A stretch of 14,187 bases of DNA from Bacillota bacterium (GCA_023395435.1 JAEWZG010000154.1:1-14187); one strand, 5' to 3'; positions 1 through 8,204 are shown, numbered from the stretch's first letter. The notes: generated by a model not told the origin, from the sequence alone. A program made the numbers and translations.

Positions 1-20
1 ATTTTTCAAGCTATAAAATC

Positions 21-902
21 ATGGTATATTTAATAACTATCCTTGTTTCGCTGTCTTTTCTTGGATTGATTTCATATTTACTAATTGATTCATTCCTTTT
101 TAAAGAAGTAATCAGCAACAGACCACAACAAAAGAATAAAGAAGTCAACACAAAAAGTATTTCAGAAAATCATGATACACTTAATGTGATTTTTGGATAT
201 GAGAATGACAAACAGCTTTATTCTTTATTATTGGTGAGATTTGATTCAGGAAACAAGTCAATTTCCTGCGTGCCGATATCAACAGACACATACTCAAAGG
301 TTGACGCTTCAATAGGTACAATAGCTGATTTTTATAAAAGAAAAGGCATACAGGGTGTGTGTGATGCTGTAGAAAACGCTTTTGAGGTGGATGTACAGAG
401 ATATATGCTTCTCGACAGGGACTCTATCGAATATCTTGTTGATAAGCTTGGCGGAGTATATTATACCGTTCCTTATGAGATAAAATACACTGACCAAATA
501 ACAAATGAAGAAGCGACATTTTCGCCAAGAGATACAAAACGACTTCTAAAGGGTGAAGATGTCAGGAAGATTATTTCATATCCGTTTCCTGAAAGCAGAC
601 TTTCGGAAAAGCCTGAACTAATAGCTTCCCTTTGTGTGAAACTTATAAATCAAAGTGTAAAATCAAAGGATAGAATAATTAAGGAAATGGATAATACTTT
701 CCGTGAACTTTCTGAAAAAAGCAAAACAAATATAAGTTTTGAAGATTACAATGCAAGGAAAAAATCACTTATTAATATAATAAGCAATTCAAACAAGCCA
801 GCGACTTTTAGCATACCAGAAGGTAAGTGGAACGAGAATGAGCAGTATGTTGTTGACGGAAAGTATAAAAAAGAACTTAAAAAGTATCTTTATCCATCGT
901 GA
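21..902 (+). CDS. LCP (LytR-CpsA-Psr)-like membrane-anchored protein, degenerate; 5' end uncertain
   Basis: From the first in-window ATG this is 293 residues. Residues 2-24 are one hydrophobic membrane segment, followed by a K/N/Q-rich linker and an extracellular domain at about 53-215. Residues 108-153 match the core of the LCP family, with the typical V-D-K-L-G-G-V at 140-146. LCP enzymes attach undecaprenyl-linked glycopolymers to peptidoglycan. The family's I-P-R-D-T signature reads I-S-T-D-T here (86-90), so the usual arginine is Thr88. The later arginine-rich motif is reduced to one candidate Arg193. Catalysis is therefore doubtful, and a divergent or non-catalytic role is possible. Start: no Shine-Dalgarno precedes 21 and the frame is open back to position 3, so the true start may lie before the window. 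No hairpin terminator was found after the stop. Confidence 0.7.
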   Translation: MVYLITILVSLSFLGLISYLLIDSFLFKEVISNRPQQKNKEVNTKSISENHDTLNVIFGYENDKQLYSLLLVRFDSGNKSISCVPISTDTYSKVDASIGTIADFYKRKGIQGVCDAVENAFEVDVQRYMLLDRDSIEYLVDKLGGVYYTVPYEIKYTDQITNEEATFSPRDTKRLLKGEDVRKIISYPFPESRLSEKPELIASLCVKLINQSVKSKDRIIKEMDNTFRELSEKSKTNISFEDYNARKKSLINIISNSNKPATFSIPEGKWNENEQYVVDGKYKKELKKYLYPS

Positions 903-955
903 TTAGTTTCAGGATAAAAAACAATGATTATTTTTAATAAATATTTAAATATTAC

Positions 956-984
956 TTGCAATAGGCTTAAAATAGTGATATAAT
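956..984 (+). promoter_or_regulatory. Sigma-A-type promoter of the rimP-nusA-infB operon
   Basis: The -35 is TTGCAA (956-961) and the -10 is a perfect TATAAT (979-984), separated by 17 bases. A TG one base upstream of the -10 (976-977) gives an extended -10. The predicted transcript start is near 991, which leaves about a 60-base leader before rimP containing the hairpin at 1006-1031. This is the only strong promoter seen ahead of the ten-gene operon. Confidence 0.8.
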
Positions 985-1005
985 ATTTTTATTAATAGTT
1001 TTACT

Positions 1006-1031
1006 GAAAGATCGGAGCCTTCCGGTCTTTC
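1006..1031 (+). promoter_or_regulatory. Leader hairpin before rimP (possible attenuator or stability element)
   Basis: GAAAGATCGG (1006-1015) pairs with CCGGTCTTTC (1022-1031) as a 10-bp stem with one G-U pair and a 6-base AGCCTT loop. It lies inside the predicted 5' leader. There is no immediate U-run (CTTTATG follows), but a TTTTTT occurs at 1046-1051, after a GGGGG. It is not a standard terminator. It could modulate read-through or occlude the weak rimP ribosome site, and that role is inference only. Confidence 0.5.
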
Positions 1032-1052
1032 CTTTATGTTGGGGGTTTTTTA

Positions 1053-1544
1053 ATGAGTGAAAAGAAAAATGGCAGCACAGTTGAAAGGGTTTTTGAGCTT
1101 GCTAAGCCTTTGGCTGACGAGCTTGGGCTTGACCTTTGGGACGTACGTTATGAAAAAGAAGGGTCAAACTGGTATCTTCGCGTCTTTATAGATAAAGAAG
1201 GCGGAGTATTTATTGAAGACTGTGAAGCACTTTCACGTCCACTCAACAAATTGCTTGATGAAGTTGATCCTATATCACAGGGATATATCTTTGAAGTCTG
1301 CTCAACTGGTCTTGGAAGAGAGCTTAAAAAGCCGGAGCATTTTGAGAAATTTATCGGCAGTGAGATAAAGGTTCGTCTTATCAGAGCAAAAGACAACATA
1401 AAGGAATTCACAGGAGTGCTCCTTGAATACACAAAAGAGGCAATAACACTTCAGCTTGAAGATCAGAGCTCAATTGAATTTAAATTATCAGAATGTGCCT
1501 TTGTAAAACTCAATGATGATAATGACTTATTCGAACAGAATTAA
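1053..1544 (+). CDS. rimP: Ribosome maturation factor RimP
   Basis: 163 residues, the usual length. RimP binds the 30S subunit and is needed for its late maturation. The N-terminal alpha/beta domain covers about 10-85. It includes the characteristic stretch around L-G-L-D-L-W-D-V and the conserved Y-I-F-E-V-C-S-T-G-L-G-R segment, which matches the family E-V-S-S-P-G-L-x-R. An SH3-like C-terminal domain covers about 90-155. It is the first gene of the operon and lies 18 bases before nusA, the order found throughout Firmicutes. The ribosome site is unusual: a G-run (GGGGG, 1041-1045) then T6, rather than the AGGAGG used by its neighbours, so initiation may be modest or regulated. ATG 1053 is the only sensible start. 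Confidence 0.95.
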   Translation: MSEKKNGSTVERVFELAKPLADELGLDLWDVRYEKEGSNWYLRVFIDKEGGVFIEDCEALSRPLNKLLDEVDPISQGYIFEVCSTGLGRELKKPEHFEKFIGSEIKVRLIRAKDNIKEFTGVLLEYTKEAITLQLEDQSSIEFKLSECAFVKLNDDNDLFEQN

Positions 1545-1562
1545 CAGGAGGACAACGGAAAA

Positions 1563-2609
1563 ATGAACAAGGAATTTTTTGAGGCATTACAACTCTTAGA
1601 GAAAGAAAACGGAATTTCGGGTGAACTTCTTATAGAAAAAATCAGACAGGGCGTTTTAAAGGCAATAAAAAAAGATTATCCTGACTGTGAAAATATTAAT
1701 ATAGTAATTGATCCTGAAAAGAACAAATTTGAAATGAAGATTTTAAAAGATGTAGTTGAGGGTGAACCTGAAACAGCTAACGAAATCAATATTGATGAAG
1801 CGCTAACATTTGACAAAAAGTCAAGAATCGGCGGTGTATGTGAAATAAAACTTTCAACAGCACAGTTTGGTAGAGTCGCTGCACAATCTGCAAAGCAATC
1901 AATCAGACACGATATCAAGGAATTTGAAAAGGAACATTTAATTGCTCAGTTCCAGGATAAAGTTAACGAATGTGTTTCTGCAACAGTTCAGAAGGTTGAA
2001 CCAGGCACAGGAAATGCTGTTCTTAAAATTGAAAAGGACGAAGTATATCTCCTTAGAAATGAGCAGATTCCTGGCGAAATTCTTCGCGCTGGTGACATTA
2101 TAAAAGTATATGTTGTAGGAATCGTAAACCCAGAGAAAAAGCCTGCGCTAAAAATTTCAAGAACACACAAGGATCTTGTTAAGCGCTTATTTGAACTTGA
2201 AGTTCCTGAAATTTATGACGGTACTGTTGAAGTTAAATCAATTTCAAGAGAAGCCGGTTCAAGAAGTAAAATTGCAGTATATAGCAAGGATAAAAACGTT
2301 GACGCAGTTGGTGCCTGCATCGGGCCACGACGTTCAAGAATAACAAATATCGTTGACGAGCTTCATGGAGAAAAAATTGATATCATTCCTTACAGCGAGG
2401 ATGATGCAGAATTTATTGCAAGAGCACTTGCTCCAGCGGAAGTAATTTCAGTAGCTGTATCAGAAGAAACACCAAATACATGTACAGTTGTTGTTCCGAA
2501 CAATCAGCTTTCACTTGCAATCGGCAACAAGGGACAGAACGCTAAGCTTGCGGCGCGTCTTACAGGATATAAGATAGACATCACACCTGAAATTGCTGTT
2601 GAAGGTTAA
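1563..2609 (+). CDS. nusA: Transcription termination/antitermination protein NusA
   Basis: 348 residues, the short Gram-positive form lacking the C-terminal acidic repeats of E. coli NusA. NusA binds RNA polymerase and nascent RNA and modulates pausing, termination and antitermination. Seen in order: the N-terminal RNAP-binding domain (about 1-125), the S1 domain (about 133-198), KH1 (about 225-290) and KH2 (about 300-345). KH2 has a canonical G-N-K-G loop (321-324). KH1 has G-P-R-R at 254-257, where the family normally has G-x-x-G, so the last glycine is arginine. The surrounding residues (G-A-C-I before; the R-I-T-N-I-V-D-E-L region after) are intact. AGGAGG at 1546-1551 sits upstream of ATG 1563. 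Confidence 0.97.
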   Translation: MNKEFFEALQLLEKENGISGELLIEKIRQGVLKAIKKDYPDCENINIVIDPEKNKFEMKILKDVVEGEPETANEINIDEALTFDKKSRIGGVCEIKLSTAQFGRVAAQSAKQSIRHDIKEFEKEHLIAQFQDKVNECVSATVQKVEPGTGNAVLKIEKDEVYLLRNEQIPGEILRAGDIIKVYVVGIVNPEKKPALKISRTHKDLVKRLFELEVPEIYDGTVEVKSISREAGSRSKIAVYSKDKNVDAVGACIGPRRSRITNIVDELHGEKIDIIPYSEDDAEFIARALAPAEVISVAVSEETPNTCTVVVPNNQLSLAIGNKGQNAKLAARLTGYKIDITPEIAVEG

Positions 2610-2624
2610 AGCTTAAATATAAAC

Positions 2625-2630
2625 AGGAGG
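2625..2630 (+). promoter_or_regulatory. Ribosome binding site that sets the rnpM start
   Basis: Perfect AGGAGG. Spacing is 1 base to ATG 2632 and 7 bases to ATG 2638, so the second ATG is the likely initiation codon. Confidence 0.75.
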
Positions 2631-2637
2631 AATGAGT

Positions 2638-2904
2638 ATGAAGCCCAGAAAGATACCTATGAGAATGTGTCTTGGCTGCGGAGAAATGAAGGCAAAACGT
2701 GAGCTAATCAGGGTTGTCAAAGCTCCTGAAGGTGACATATCAGTTGACAAGACTGGTAAGAAATCAGGTAGAGGCGCATATGTATGTGATGATATTGAAT
2801 GCCTGAGAAAAGCAAGAAAAGCAAGACGACTTGAAAAAGCGTTTTCCTGTCAGATAAGTAACGAAATTTATGACGCTTTGGAAAAGGACATTGAAAATGA
2901 ATAA
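2638..2904 (+). CDS. rnpM: RNase P modulator RnpM (YlxR family)
   Basis: 88 residues from ATG 2638. The YlxR fold signature is clear: R-M-C-L-G-C at 9-14, L-I-R-V-V near 23, and the invariant G-R-G-A-Y-V-C at 44-50, followed by a basic R/K-rich helix. Members of this family bind RNA, and the Bacillus protein has been described as a modulator of RNase P. An ATG also exists at 2632, but AGGAGG ends at 2630, only one base before it. ATG 2638 has a 7-base spacing and is the better start. The gene lies 28 bases after nusA, and its last eight bases overlap the start of the next gene. Confidence 0.92.
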   Translation: MKPRKIPMRMCLGCGEMKAKRELIRVVKAPEGDISVDKTGKKSGRGAYVCDDIECLRKARKARRLEKAFSCQISNEIYDALEKDIENE

Positions 2905-3211
2905 ATCACTAAGCCTTTTAACAATATGCAGAAAAGCAGGAAAGCTTGAAATGGGAATGGATCCTGTCAAGGATGCCTGCAATTCCTTCAAGGCAAAATG
3001 CGTGCTTGTTTCAAAAGATATTTCTACCAAATCATTAAAAGAAGTCAGATACGTATGTTTTGACAAAGACATTAATATATATCAGCTTGACGCTGATACT
3101 GAATCTATATGGTCAGCACTCGGAAGGAAGGCAGTTGTCTTAGCAGTATGTGACAACGGTTTTGCAAAAAAGCTTTCCACGATGCTTGAAATCATTGAAA
3201 ACAACAGATAA
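2897..3211 (+). CDS. rplGA: L7Ae/L30e/S12e-family RNA-binding protein (YlxQ-like)
   Basis: 104 residues from ATG 2897. It resembles the YlxQ group of L7Ae-like proteins, which bind kink-turn RNA. Visible features are the R-K-A-G-K-L segment at 12-17 near the N-terminus, the K-A-K-C-V-L-V-S-K-D strand at 32-41, and a C-terminal G-F-A-K-K-L near 88-93. An upstream in-frame ATG at 2870 would give a longer protein, but 2897 is preferred: AAGGA (2884-2888) lies 8 bases before it, and the family begins just before the L-L-x-x-C-R-K-A-G helix. The ATG overlaps the rnpM stop as ATGAATAA (2897-2904), suggesting translational coupling. Its role in the operon is presumed ribosome- or RNA-related. Confidence 0.88.
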   Translation: MNKSLSLLTICRKAGKLEMGMDPVKDACNSFKAKCVLVSKDISTKSLKEVRYVCFDKDINIYQLDADTESIWSALGRKAVVLAVCDNGFAKKLSTMLEIIENNR

Positions 3212-3279
3212 TTTTTCATATTATGAAATTGATATAGATGTCCGCTATACGACCAATTATTTAGGAGGTATTCCAGCCT

Positions 3280-5910
3280 ATGAGTACAAAATACAAATTA
3301 CATGATCTTGCAAAGGATCTTAACGTTCAAAACCAGGATATCATCAATGTTCTTGCTGGTAAATTTGAAGGGCAGAAAAAGGCAATGACTGCACTTTCTG
3401 ATGAAGAAGCAAACTATGTCCTTGAACATTATTCACAACAAAATCAGGTTCCTTCATTAGATGATTTCTTTAAAAAAGTAAATGAAAAGAAGCCTGCAAA
3501 GCCAGCACCAAAAGCTGAAAAACCAGCTACAAAAGAAATTAAATCAACAACTGATAAGAAGCCACAGCCAGTCGCTCAGAAAAAACCATTCGTGGACAAA
3601 AGGCCTGCTACTGAAAATAAGCCTCTTACTGCAAACAAGCCTGTTGCTGAAAAGAAGCCACTGCAACCTCAGGTATTTAAGTCGCCGGAACCAAAGTTTG
3701 GTCAAAAGCCTCAGGCAAATAGACCACAGCAGAATAAATTCCAGCCGAACAGGCCACAGGCTACTGAAGGCAACAAGCCACTGACTCATCAGTATGATAA
3801 ATACAAGAATCCTCTTGCAAATCAGAACAAGCCTAAGCAGAAGCCTGTTAATCAGCCGGCTCCACAGCAAAGAGCAACAAACAAGCAGCAGCTTGGGACT
3901 CACGCGCCAACAGACAATAAGGTCAGTAGAGGCGAAGTCGTTACAAGAACTGTTGATACAAGAGGAAGCTATGTTGAGCTTGATAAGTACAACGAAAAAT
4001 ACACTAATCTTGCTGAATCAAAAGGAAAAGGCAGAGATAACTATACAAAGAAGCAGAAGATAACACAGAAATCACAACAGAGAAGACAGCAACAGTACTC
4101 AAGGAAGGAAACTGAAGCTGAAAAGCTTAAGAGACTTGAGCTTGAAAGAGCAAGAAAGCAACAGCTTAAGGTAATGATTCCTGATGAAATCGTTGTTTCA
4201 GAACTTGCTGCAAGACTTAAGGTTACTGCTACTGAAGTTATCAAGAAACTTATGGGTCTTGGCGAAATGTGCACAATCAACCAGATAATCGACTTTGATA
4301 CTGCTTCACTTGTTGCTGAAGAGCTCGGTGCTAAAGTTGAAAAGGAAGTTGTTGTAACAATAGAAGAAAGACTTATCGACGAAACTGATGATACAGATGA
4401 TAATCTCGTTGAGCGTTCACCTGTCGTTGTTGTTATGGGACATGTTGACCACGGTAAAACATCACTTCTTGATAAAATCAGACACGCTAATGTTACATCA
4501 ACCGAAGCTGGTGGTATCACACAGCATATTGGTGCTTACAGAGTAAAATGTAAGGGCAAGGAAATCACATTCCTTGACACACCAGGACACGCCGCATTCA
4601 CAGCTATGCGTGCTCGTGGAGCAAATATGACAGATATTGCAATACTTGTTGTTGCTGCTGATGACGGAATAATGCCACAGACTATTGAAGCTATCAACCA
4701 CGCAAAAGCTGCAGGTGTTACAATAATAGTTGCTATAAATAAAATGGATAAAGAAGGCGCAAATCCTGATAGAATAAAGCAGGAGCTTACAGAGCATGAG
4801 CTTGTTGTTGAAGAATGGGGCGGAGATGTTATTTGTGTTCCTGTTTCCGCACACACAGGTATGGGTATTGAAGAGCTTCTTGAAAATATACTACTTGTTT
4901 CTGAAATTCGTGAACTAAAGGCTAATCCAAACAGACTTGCAAAGGGTACTGTTGTTGAGGCTAAGCTTGACAAGGGACGTGGACCTGTTGCTACAATACT
5001 TGTACAGAATGGTACACTTCATACTGGGGATGTAATTATTGCTGGTACTTCCGTTGGACGAGTAAGAGTTATGTCAAATGAAAAAGGTCAAATTGTTAAT
5101 GAAGCTGGACCATCTGTTCCTGTTGAAATCACTGGACTTGCTGAAGTTCCATCTGCTGGAGATACATTCAACGCAGTTGAAGATGAAAAGCTTGCTCGTG
5201 AACTTGTTGAACAAAGAAAATATGGTGCAAAGGAAGAAATATTTGCACAGTATCAGAAGGTTACACTTGATAACCTCTTTGCACAGATTTCAGAAGGCGA
5301 AATGAAGGAACTTCCTATCATCATCAAGGCTGACGTACAGGGTTCTGTTGAAGCTGTAAAGCAATCGCTTGAAAAGCTTACAAATGAAGAAGTAAGAGTA
5401 AAAGTCATCCACGGCGGTGTTGGTGGAATTACCGAATGGGACGTAATGCTTGCAAATGCTTCAAACGCGATAATTGTTGGATTTAACGTAAGACCAGACC
5501 CTGTTGCTTCAGAAATTGCAGCAAGAGATGGTGTTGATTTAAGATTATATAGAATTATATATGACGCTATTGAAGAAATTTCAACAGCTATGAAGGGAAT
5601 GCTTGCACCGAAATTCCGTGAAGTTGAGTGTGCAAGAATTGAAGTTCGTCAGGTTTATAAAATTACTAATGTCGGAACAGTTTCAGGTTGTTATGTTCTT
5701 AGCGGAAAGGTAATGAGAAACTGTGAAATCAGAGTTGTCCGTGACGGAATTATTATTTCTGTTGATAAGATGAAAAGCCTTAAGAGATTTAAGGATGACG
5801 TCAAGGAAGTTGCTTCAAACTATGAATGTGGCATAACACTTGAAAAATTCGCTGATGTAAGAGAAGGCGACATTTTCGAAGCATTCATAATGGAAGAATA
5901 CAGAGATTAA
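3280..5910 (+). CDS. infB: Translation initiation factor IF-2
   Basis: 876 residues. IF2 is the GTPase that brings initiator fMet-tRNA to the 30S subunit and promotes 70S joining. In order: a first IF2_N module at about 1-52; a long disordered linker (about 53-270) rich in K, P, Q and N with repeated N-K-P / N-R-P-Q units; a basic, charged helix; and a second IF2_N module at about 298-355. The G domain follows with GHVDHGKT (387-394), a switch region reading A-G-G-I-T-Q-H-I-G, DTPGH (433-437), NKMDK (487-491) and SAH (523-525). Beta-barrel domain II, domain III (from about 665) and the C-terminal fMet-tRNA-binding domain complete it. AGGAGG (3263-3268) precedes ATG 3280. The 68-base gap before it holds only a weak 6-bp hairpin (3214-3228). 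Confidence 0.98.
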   Translation: MSTKYKLHDLAKDLNVQNQDIINVLAGKFEGQKKAMTALSDEEANYVLEHYSQQNQVPSLDDFFKKVNEKKPAKPAPKAEKPATKEIKSTTDKKPQPVAQKKPFVDKRPATENKPLTANKPVAEKKPLQPQVFKSPEPKFGQKPQANRPQQNKFQPNRPQATEGNKPLTHQYDKYKNPLANQNKPKQKPVNQPAPQQRATNKQQLGTHAPTDNKVSRGEVVTRTVDTRGSYVELDKYNEKYTNLAESKGKGRDNYTKKQKITQKSQQRRQQQYSRKETEAEKLKRLELERARKQQLKVMIPDEIVVSELAARLKVTATEVIKKLMGLGEMCTINQIIDFDTASLVAEELGAKVEKEVVVTIEERLIDETDDTDDNLVERSPVVVVMGHVDHGKTSLLDKIRHANVTSTEAGGITQHIGAYRVKCKGKEITFLDTPGHAAFTAMRARGANMTDIAILVVAADDGIMPQTIEAINHAKAAGVTIIVAINKMDKEGANPDRIKQELTEHELVVEEWGGDVICVPVSAHTGMGIEELLENILLVSEIRELKANPNRLAKGTVVEAKLDKGRGPVATILVQNGTLHTGDVIIAGTSVGRVRVMSNEKGQIVNEAGPSVPVEITGLAEVPSAGDTFNAVEDEKLARELVEQRKYGAKEEIFAQYQKVTLDNLFAQISEGEMKELPIIIKADVQGSVEAVKQSLEKLTNEEVRVKVIHGGVGGITEWDVMLANASNAIIVGFNVRPDPVASEIAARDGVDLRLYRIIYDAIEEISTAMKGMLAPKFREVECARIEVRQVYKITNVGTVSGCYVLSGKVMRNCEIRVVRDGIIISVDKMKSLKRFKDDVKEVASNYECGITLEKFADVREGDIFEAFIMEEYRD

Positions 5911-5969
5911 TCGCAAGTTAAAACCAAATAATTTTGAAGTCCAAACAATTTTTTAAAGGAGGGCTTATT

Positions 5970-6350
5970 ATGGCAAACTTTAAAACAGGACGTATTTCAG
6001 AAGATATCAGACGTGAAATTTCAGCACTTATCAAGGAACTCAAGGACCCAAGGATTGCGGGTGGAATGCTCACAGTAATGCGTTGTGACGTGTCAAATGA
6101 TATGTCACACTGTAAGGTTTATATCAGTAGTATGGATGGCTTTGAAAAAGCAAAGGAAGCTGTTAAAGGCTTTGAAAGTGCTTCTGGTTATATAAAAAGA
6201 GAGCTTTCAAACGCATTGCACCTTAGAAAATGTCCTGAACTAAAATTTATTGCTGACAATTCAACAGAACACAGTGTTACTATAAATAAAATTCTCAAGG
6301 AAATTGAAGAAAAAGAAGAACACAAACAAGACGAAGGCGTAGAAGAGTAA
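5970..6350 (+). CDS. rbfA: 30S ribosome-binding factor RbfA
   Basis: 126 residues from ATG 5970. RbfA is a KH-like cold-shock protein that binds the 30S near helix 1 of 16S rRNA and assists maturation. The N-terminus has the family signature G-R-I-S-E-D-I-R-R-E-I and E-L-K-D-P-R-I (about 7-29). The KH-like strand V-Y-I-S-S-M follows, then R-K-C-P-E-L-K-F and an acidic/lysine-rich tail. An upstream in-frame ATG (5934) would add 12 residues, but AAAGGAGGG (5955-5963) lies inside that extension and 6 bases before ATG 5970, so the shorter start is favoured. It follows infB directly; the small ylxP found between them in Bacillus is absent. Confidence 0.95.
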   Translation: MANFKTGRISEDIRREISALIKELKDPRIAGGMLTVMRCDVSNDMSHCKVYISSMDGFEKAKEAVKGFESASGYIKRELSNALHLRKCPELKFIADNSTEHSVTINKILKEIEEKEEHKQDEGVEE

Positions 6351-6354
6351 TATT

Positions 6355-7305
6355 ATGACTATAAAAGAAGTATGCAGTTTTTTAAAAAAATGTAACAATG
6401 TAAATATTCTTACACACAAAAGCCCTGATGGTGACACACTGGGCAGTGGCTTTGCTTTAGTGAATTTTCTAAGAAGCATGGGTAAAAAGGCAAATGTCCT
6501 TAATACAGAACCATTCCCTGAGCGTTATAGCTTTCTATATGATGGATATTCACCGATGGATTTTAAAGAAGAATGTGTTATTGCTGTCGATGTAGCAGAT
6601 ATACAGTTGCTTGGTGATAATCTTGAGAAATATACACAGGAAGGTAAAATTGATCTGTGTATAGACCACCATATTTCAAATACATTCTATGCAAAGCAGA
6701 ACTTTGTTGATTCAGGGGCTTCTGCCACCTGCGAAGCTATGTTTATGATTATGGATGAAATGAAAATAGACATCAGCGATATTATCGCAAAATGTCTTTA
6801 TACTGGTATTGCTACTGACACAGGTTGCTTTAAATATCAAAATACTACATCAAGAACGCATATAATAGCAAGTGAGCTTATGAAACATGACATTGACTTT
6901 GCAAGAGTCAATAGGCTTATGTTTGACCTTAAGAGCAAGGGCAGAATAATGGTTGAGCAGGTCGTAACAAGAAATATGCAATTTTTCTGCGAAGACCATT
7001 GTTCAATGATTGTTATAACAACAGACCTTATCAATTCAAGCGGGATTGAATCGTCAGAATTTGAAGGGCTTACTTCTATCACATTGCAGATTGAGGGAGT
7101 TAAGATAGGACTTCTTGTAAAGCAGCGCGATGAAGATACTTTCAAAATTTCCGTAAGAACAACTGATGAAATTGACGCATGTGCTTTCTGTACACAATTT
7201 GGTGGTGGCGGACACGTCCGTGCTGCTGGTTGTGAAATAAAAGGAACACTTGATGAAGTCAAGAGCAAGCTTATTACCGCTGTAAAAGGAGTTCTTAAAG
7301 CATAA
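6355..7305 (+). CDS. nrnA: DHH/DHHA1-family phosphoesterase, NrnA-type oligoribonuclease / pAp phosphatase
   Basis: 316 residues. NrnA-type enzymes degrade nano-RNAs and dephosphorylate pAp. The metal-binding motifs are complete: H21 with P-D-G-D (24-27) followed by L-G-S-G, A-V-D at 77-79, D-H-H at 104-106, and T-D-T at 154-156. The C-terminal DHHA1 substrate-binding motif G-G-G-G-H with H-V-R-A-A-G is at 283-292. Only 4 bases separate it from rbfA and 2 from truB, the common Firmicute order. No strong ribosome site precedes ATG 6355, so translation probably depends on coupling with rbfA. Substrate preference (nano-RNA, pAp or c-di-nucleotide products) cannot be read from sequence alone. Confidence 0.92.
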   Translation: MTIKEVCSFLKKCNNVNILTHKSPDGDTLGSGFALVNFLRSMGKKANVLNTEPFPERYSFLYDGYSPMDFKEECVIAVDVADIQLLGDNLEKYTQEGKIDLCIDHHISNTFYAKQNFVDSGASATCEAMFMIMDEMKIDISDIIAKCLYTGIATDTGCFKYQNTTSRTHIIASELMKHDIDFARVNRLMFDLKSKGRIMVEQVVTRNMQFFCEDHCSMIVITTDLINSSGIESSEFEGLTSITLQIEGVKIGLLVKQRDEDTFKISVRTTDEIDACAFCTQFGGGGHVRAAGCEIKGTLDEVKSKLITAVKGVLKA

Positions 7306-7307
7306 TA

Positions 7308-8204
7308 ATGAATGGCATTTTACTGATAAATAAGCCACAAGGCTATACTTCCTTTGACGTTATTGCAAAACTTAGAGGAATATTGAAAATTAAAAGGCTT
7401 GGCCATGCTGGGACACTTGACCCAATGGCAACCGGCGTACTCCCTGTTTTTGTGGGGAAGGCTACTCGTGCCTGCGATATAATACCTAATAACGAAAAAA
7501 GCTATACAGCTGAGTTCAAGCTTGGTGTTGTAACCGACACACAGGATTCAACGGGTGCAGTAATCAACACTTTTGATAAAAAGGTTTCAGAGGATGAAAT
7601 TATAAAGGTGCTTGATTGCTTCAGGGGTGAGATTGACCAGCTCCCGCCAATGTATTCTGCTGTATCTGTTAATGGGAAAAGGTTATATGACCTTGCCCGG
7701 CAGGGAATGGAAGTTGAACGCAAGTCGAGAAAAATCATAATTGAAAAGATAGAACTTATAAGCTTTAATGAGGAAAGCCAAACGGGAAGATTATTTATCT
7801 CCTGCTCAAAGGGCACGTATATCAGGACAATTATCCACGATATCGGAGGGAAGCTTTCAACAGGAGGAATCATGACCGGGCTTGTGAGGAATTCATCAAG
7901 TGGCTTTAAGCTTGAGGATTGCTACACACTTGAACAGGTTCAACAAATGAAGGAAAACGATTCATTGGAAGATATAATTATCCCAGTGGATAAAGTCTTT
8001 GAAAGCTATGATGAAATACATCTAAGCGATGTTCAGACAAGAATGTACCGCAATGGCGTAAAACTTGACCTGAATAGAGTTATACATGATAGTAACAAGA
8101 ATATTTTCAGGGTTTACAGCAATGAGAATATTTTTTTAGGGATTGCAAAAGCAGACACCGACACAATGGAGCTTGTCTGCGACAAAAACTTTTTTGAAAA
8201 TTAG
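7308..8204 (+). CDS. truB: tRNA pseudouridine(55) synthase TruB
   Basis: 298 residues. It converts U55 of the tRNA T-loop to pseudouridine. The N-terminus carries the family pattern N-K-P-x-G-Y-T-S-F-D and then R-L-G-H-A-G-T-L-D-P-M-A-T-G, in which Asp38 is the catalytic aspartate. The Y-S-A-V-S-V-N-G-K-R-L-Y segment and C-S-K-G-T-Y-I-R-T (about 166-174) are also typical. The remainder from about 215 forms the C-terminal domain. It begins two bases after the nrnA stop. AAAGGAG within the end of nrnA (7285-7291) is about 16 bases upstream, rather far, so coupling is likely. Confidence 0.96.
   Translation: MNGILLINKPQGYTSFDVIAKLRGILKIKRLGHAGTLDPMATGVLPVFVGKATRACDIIPNNEKSYTAEFKLGVVTDTQDSTGAVINTFDKKVSEDEIIKVLDCFRGEIDQLPPMYSAVSVNGKRLYDLARQGMEVERKSRKIIIEKIELISFNEESQTGRLFISCSKGTYIRTIIHDIGGKLSTGGIMTGLVRNSSSGFKLEDCYTLEQVQQMKENDSLEDIIIPVDKVFESYDEIHLSDVQTRMYRNGVKLDLNRVIHDSNKNIFRVYSNENIFLGIAKADTDTMELVCDKNFFEN

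Noticed and set aside
3214..3228. TTTCAT/ATGAAA hairpin between ylxQ and infB as a terminator or regulatory element.
   Set aside because: The stem is 6 bp, AT-rich and lacks a T-run, so it is well within chance for this composition and would not be expected to stop transcription of infB.
3544..3903. Long open frame on the minus strand within infB (119 residues).
   Set aside because: It is antisense to the repetitive IF2 linker, leucine/serine-rich through codon bias, with no ribosome site or family resemblance. The same holds for the other antisense frames in infB, nrnA and gltX.
5934..5969. Longer rbfA start adding 12 residues.
   Set aside because: The strong AAAGGAGGG ribosome site lies within the extension and is correctly spaced for ATG 5970, and the family begins at that point.
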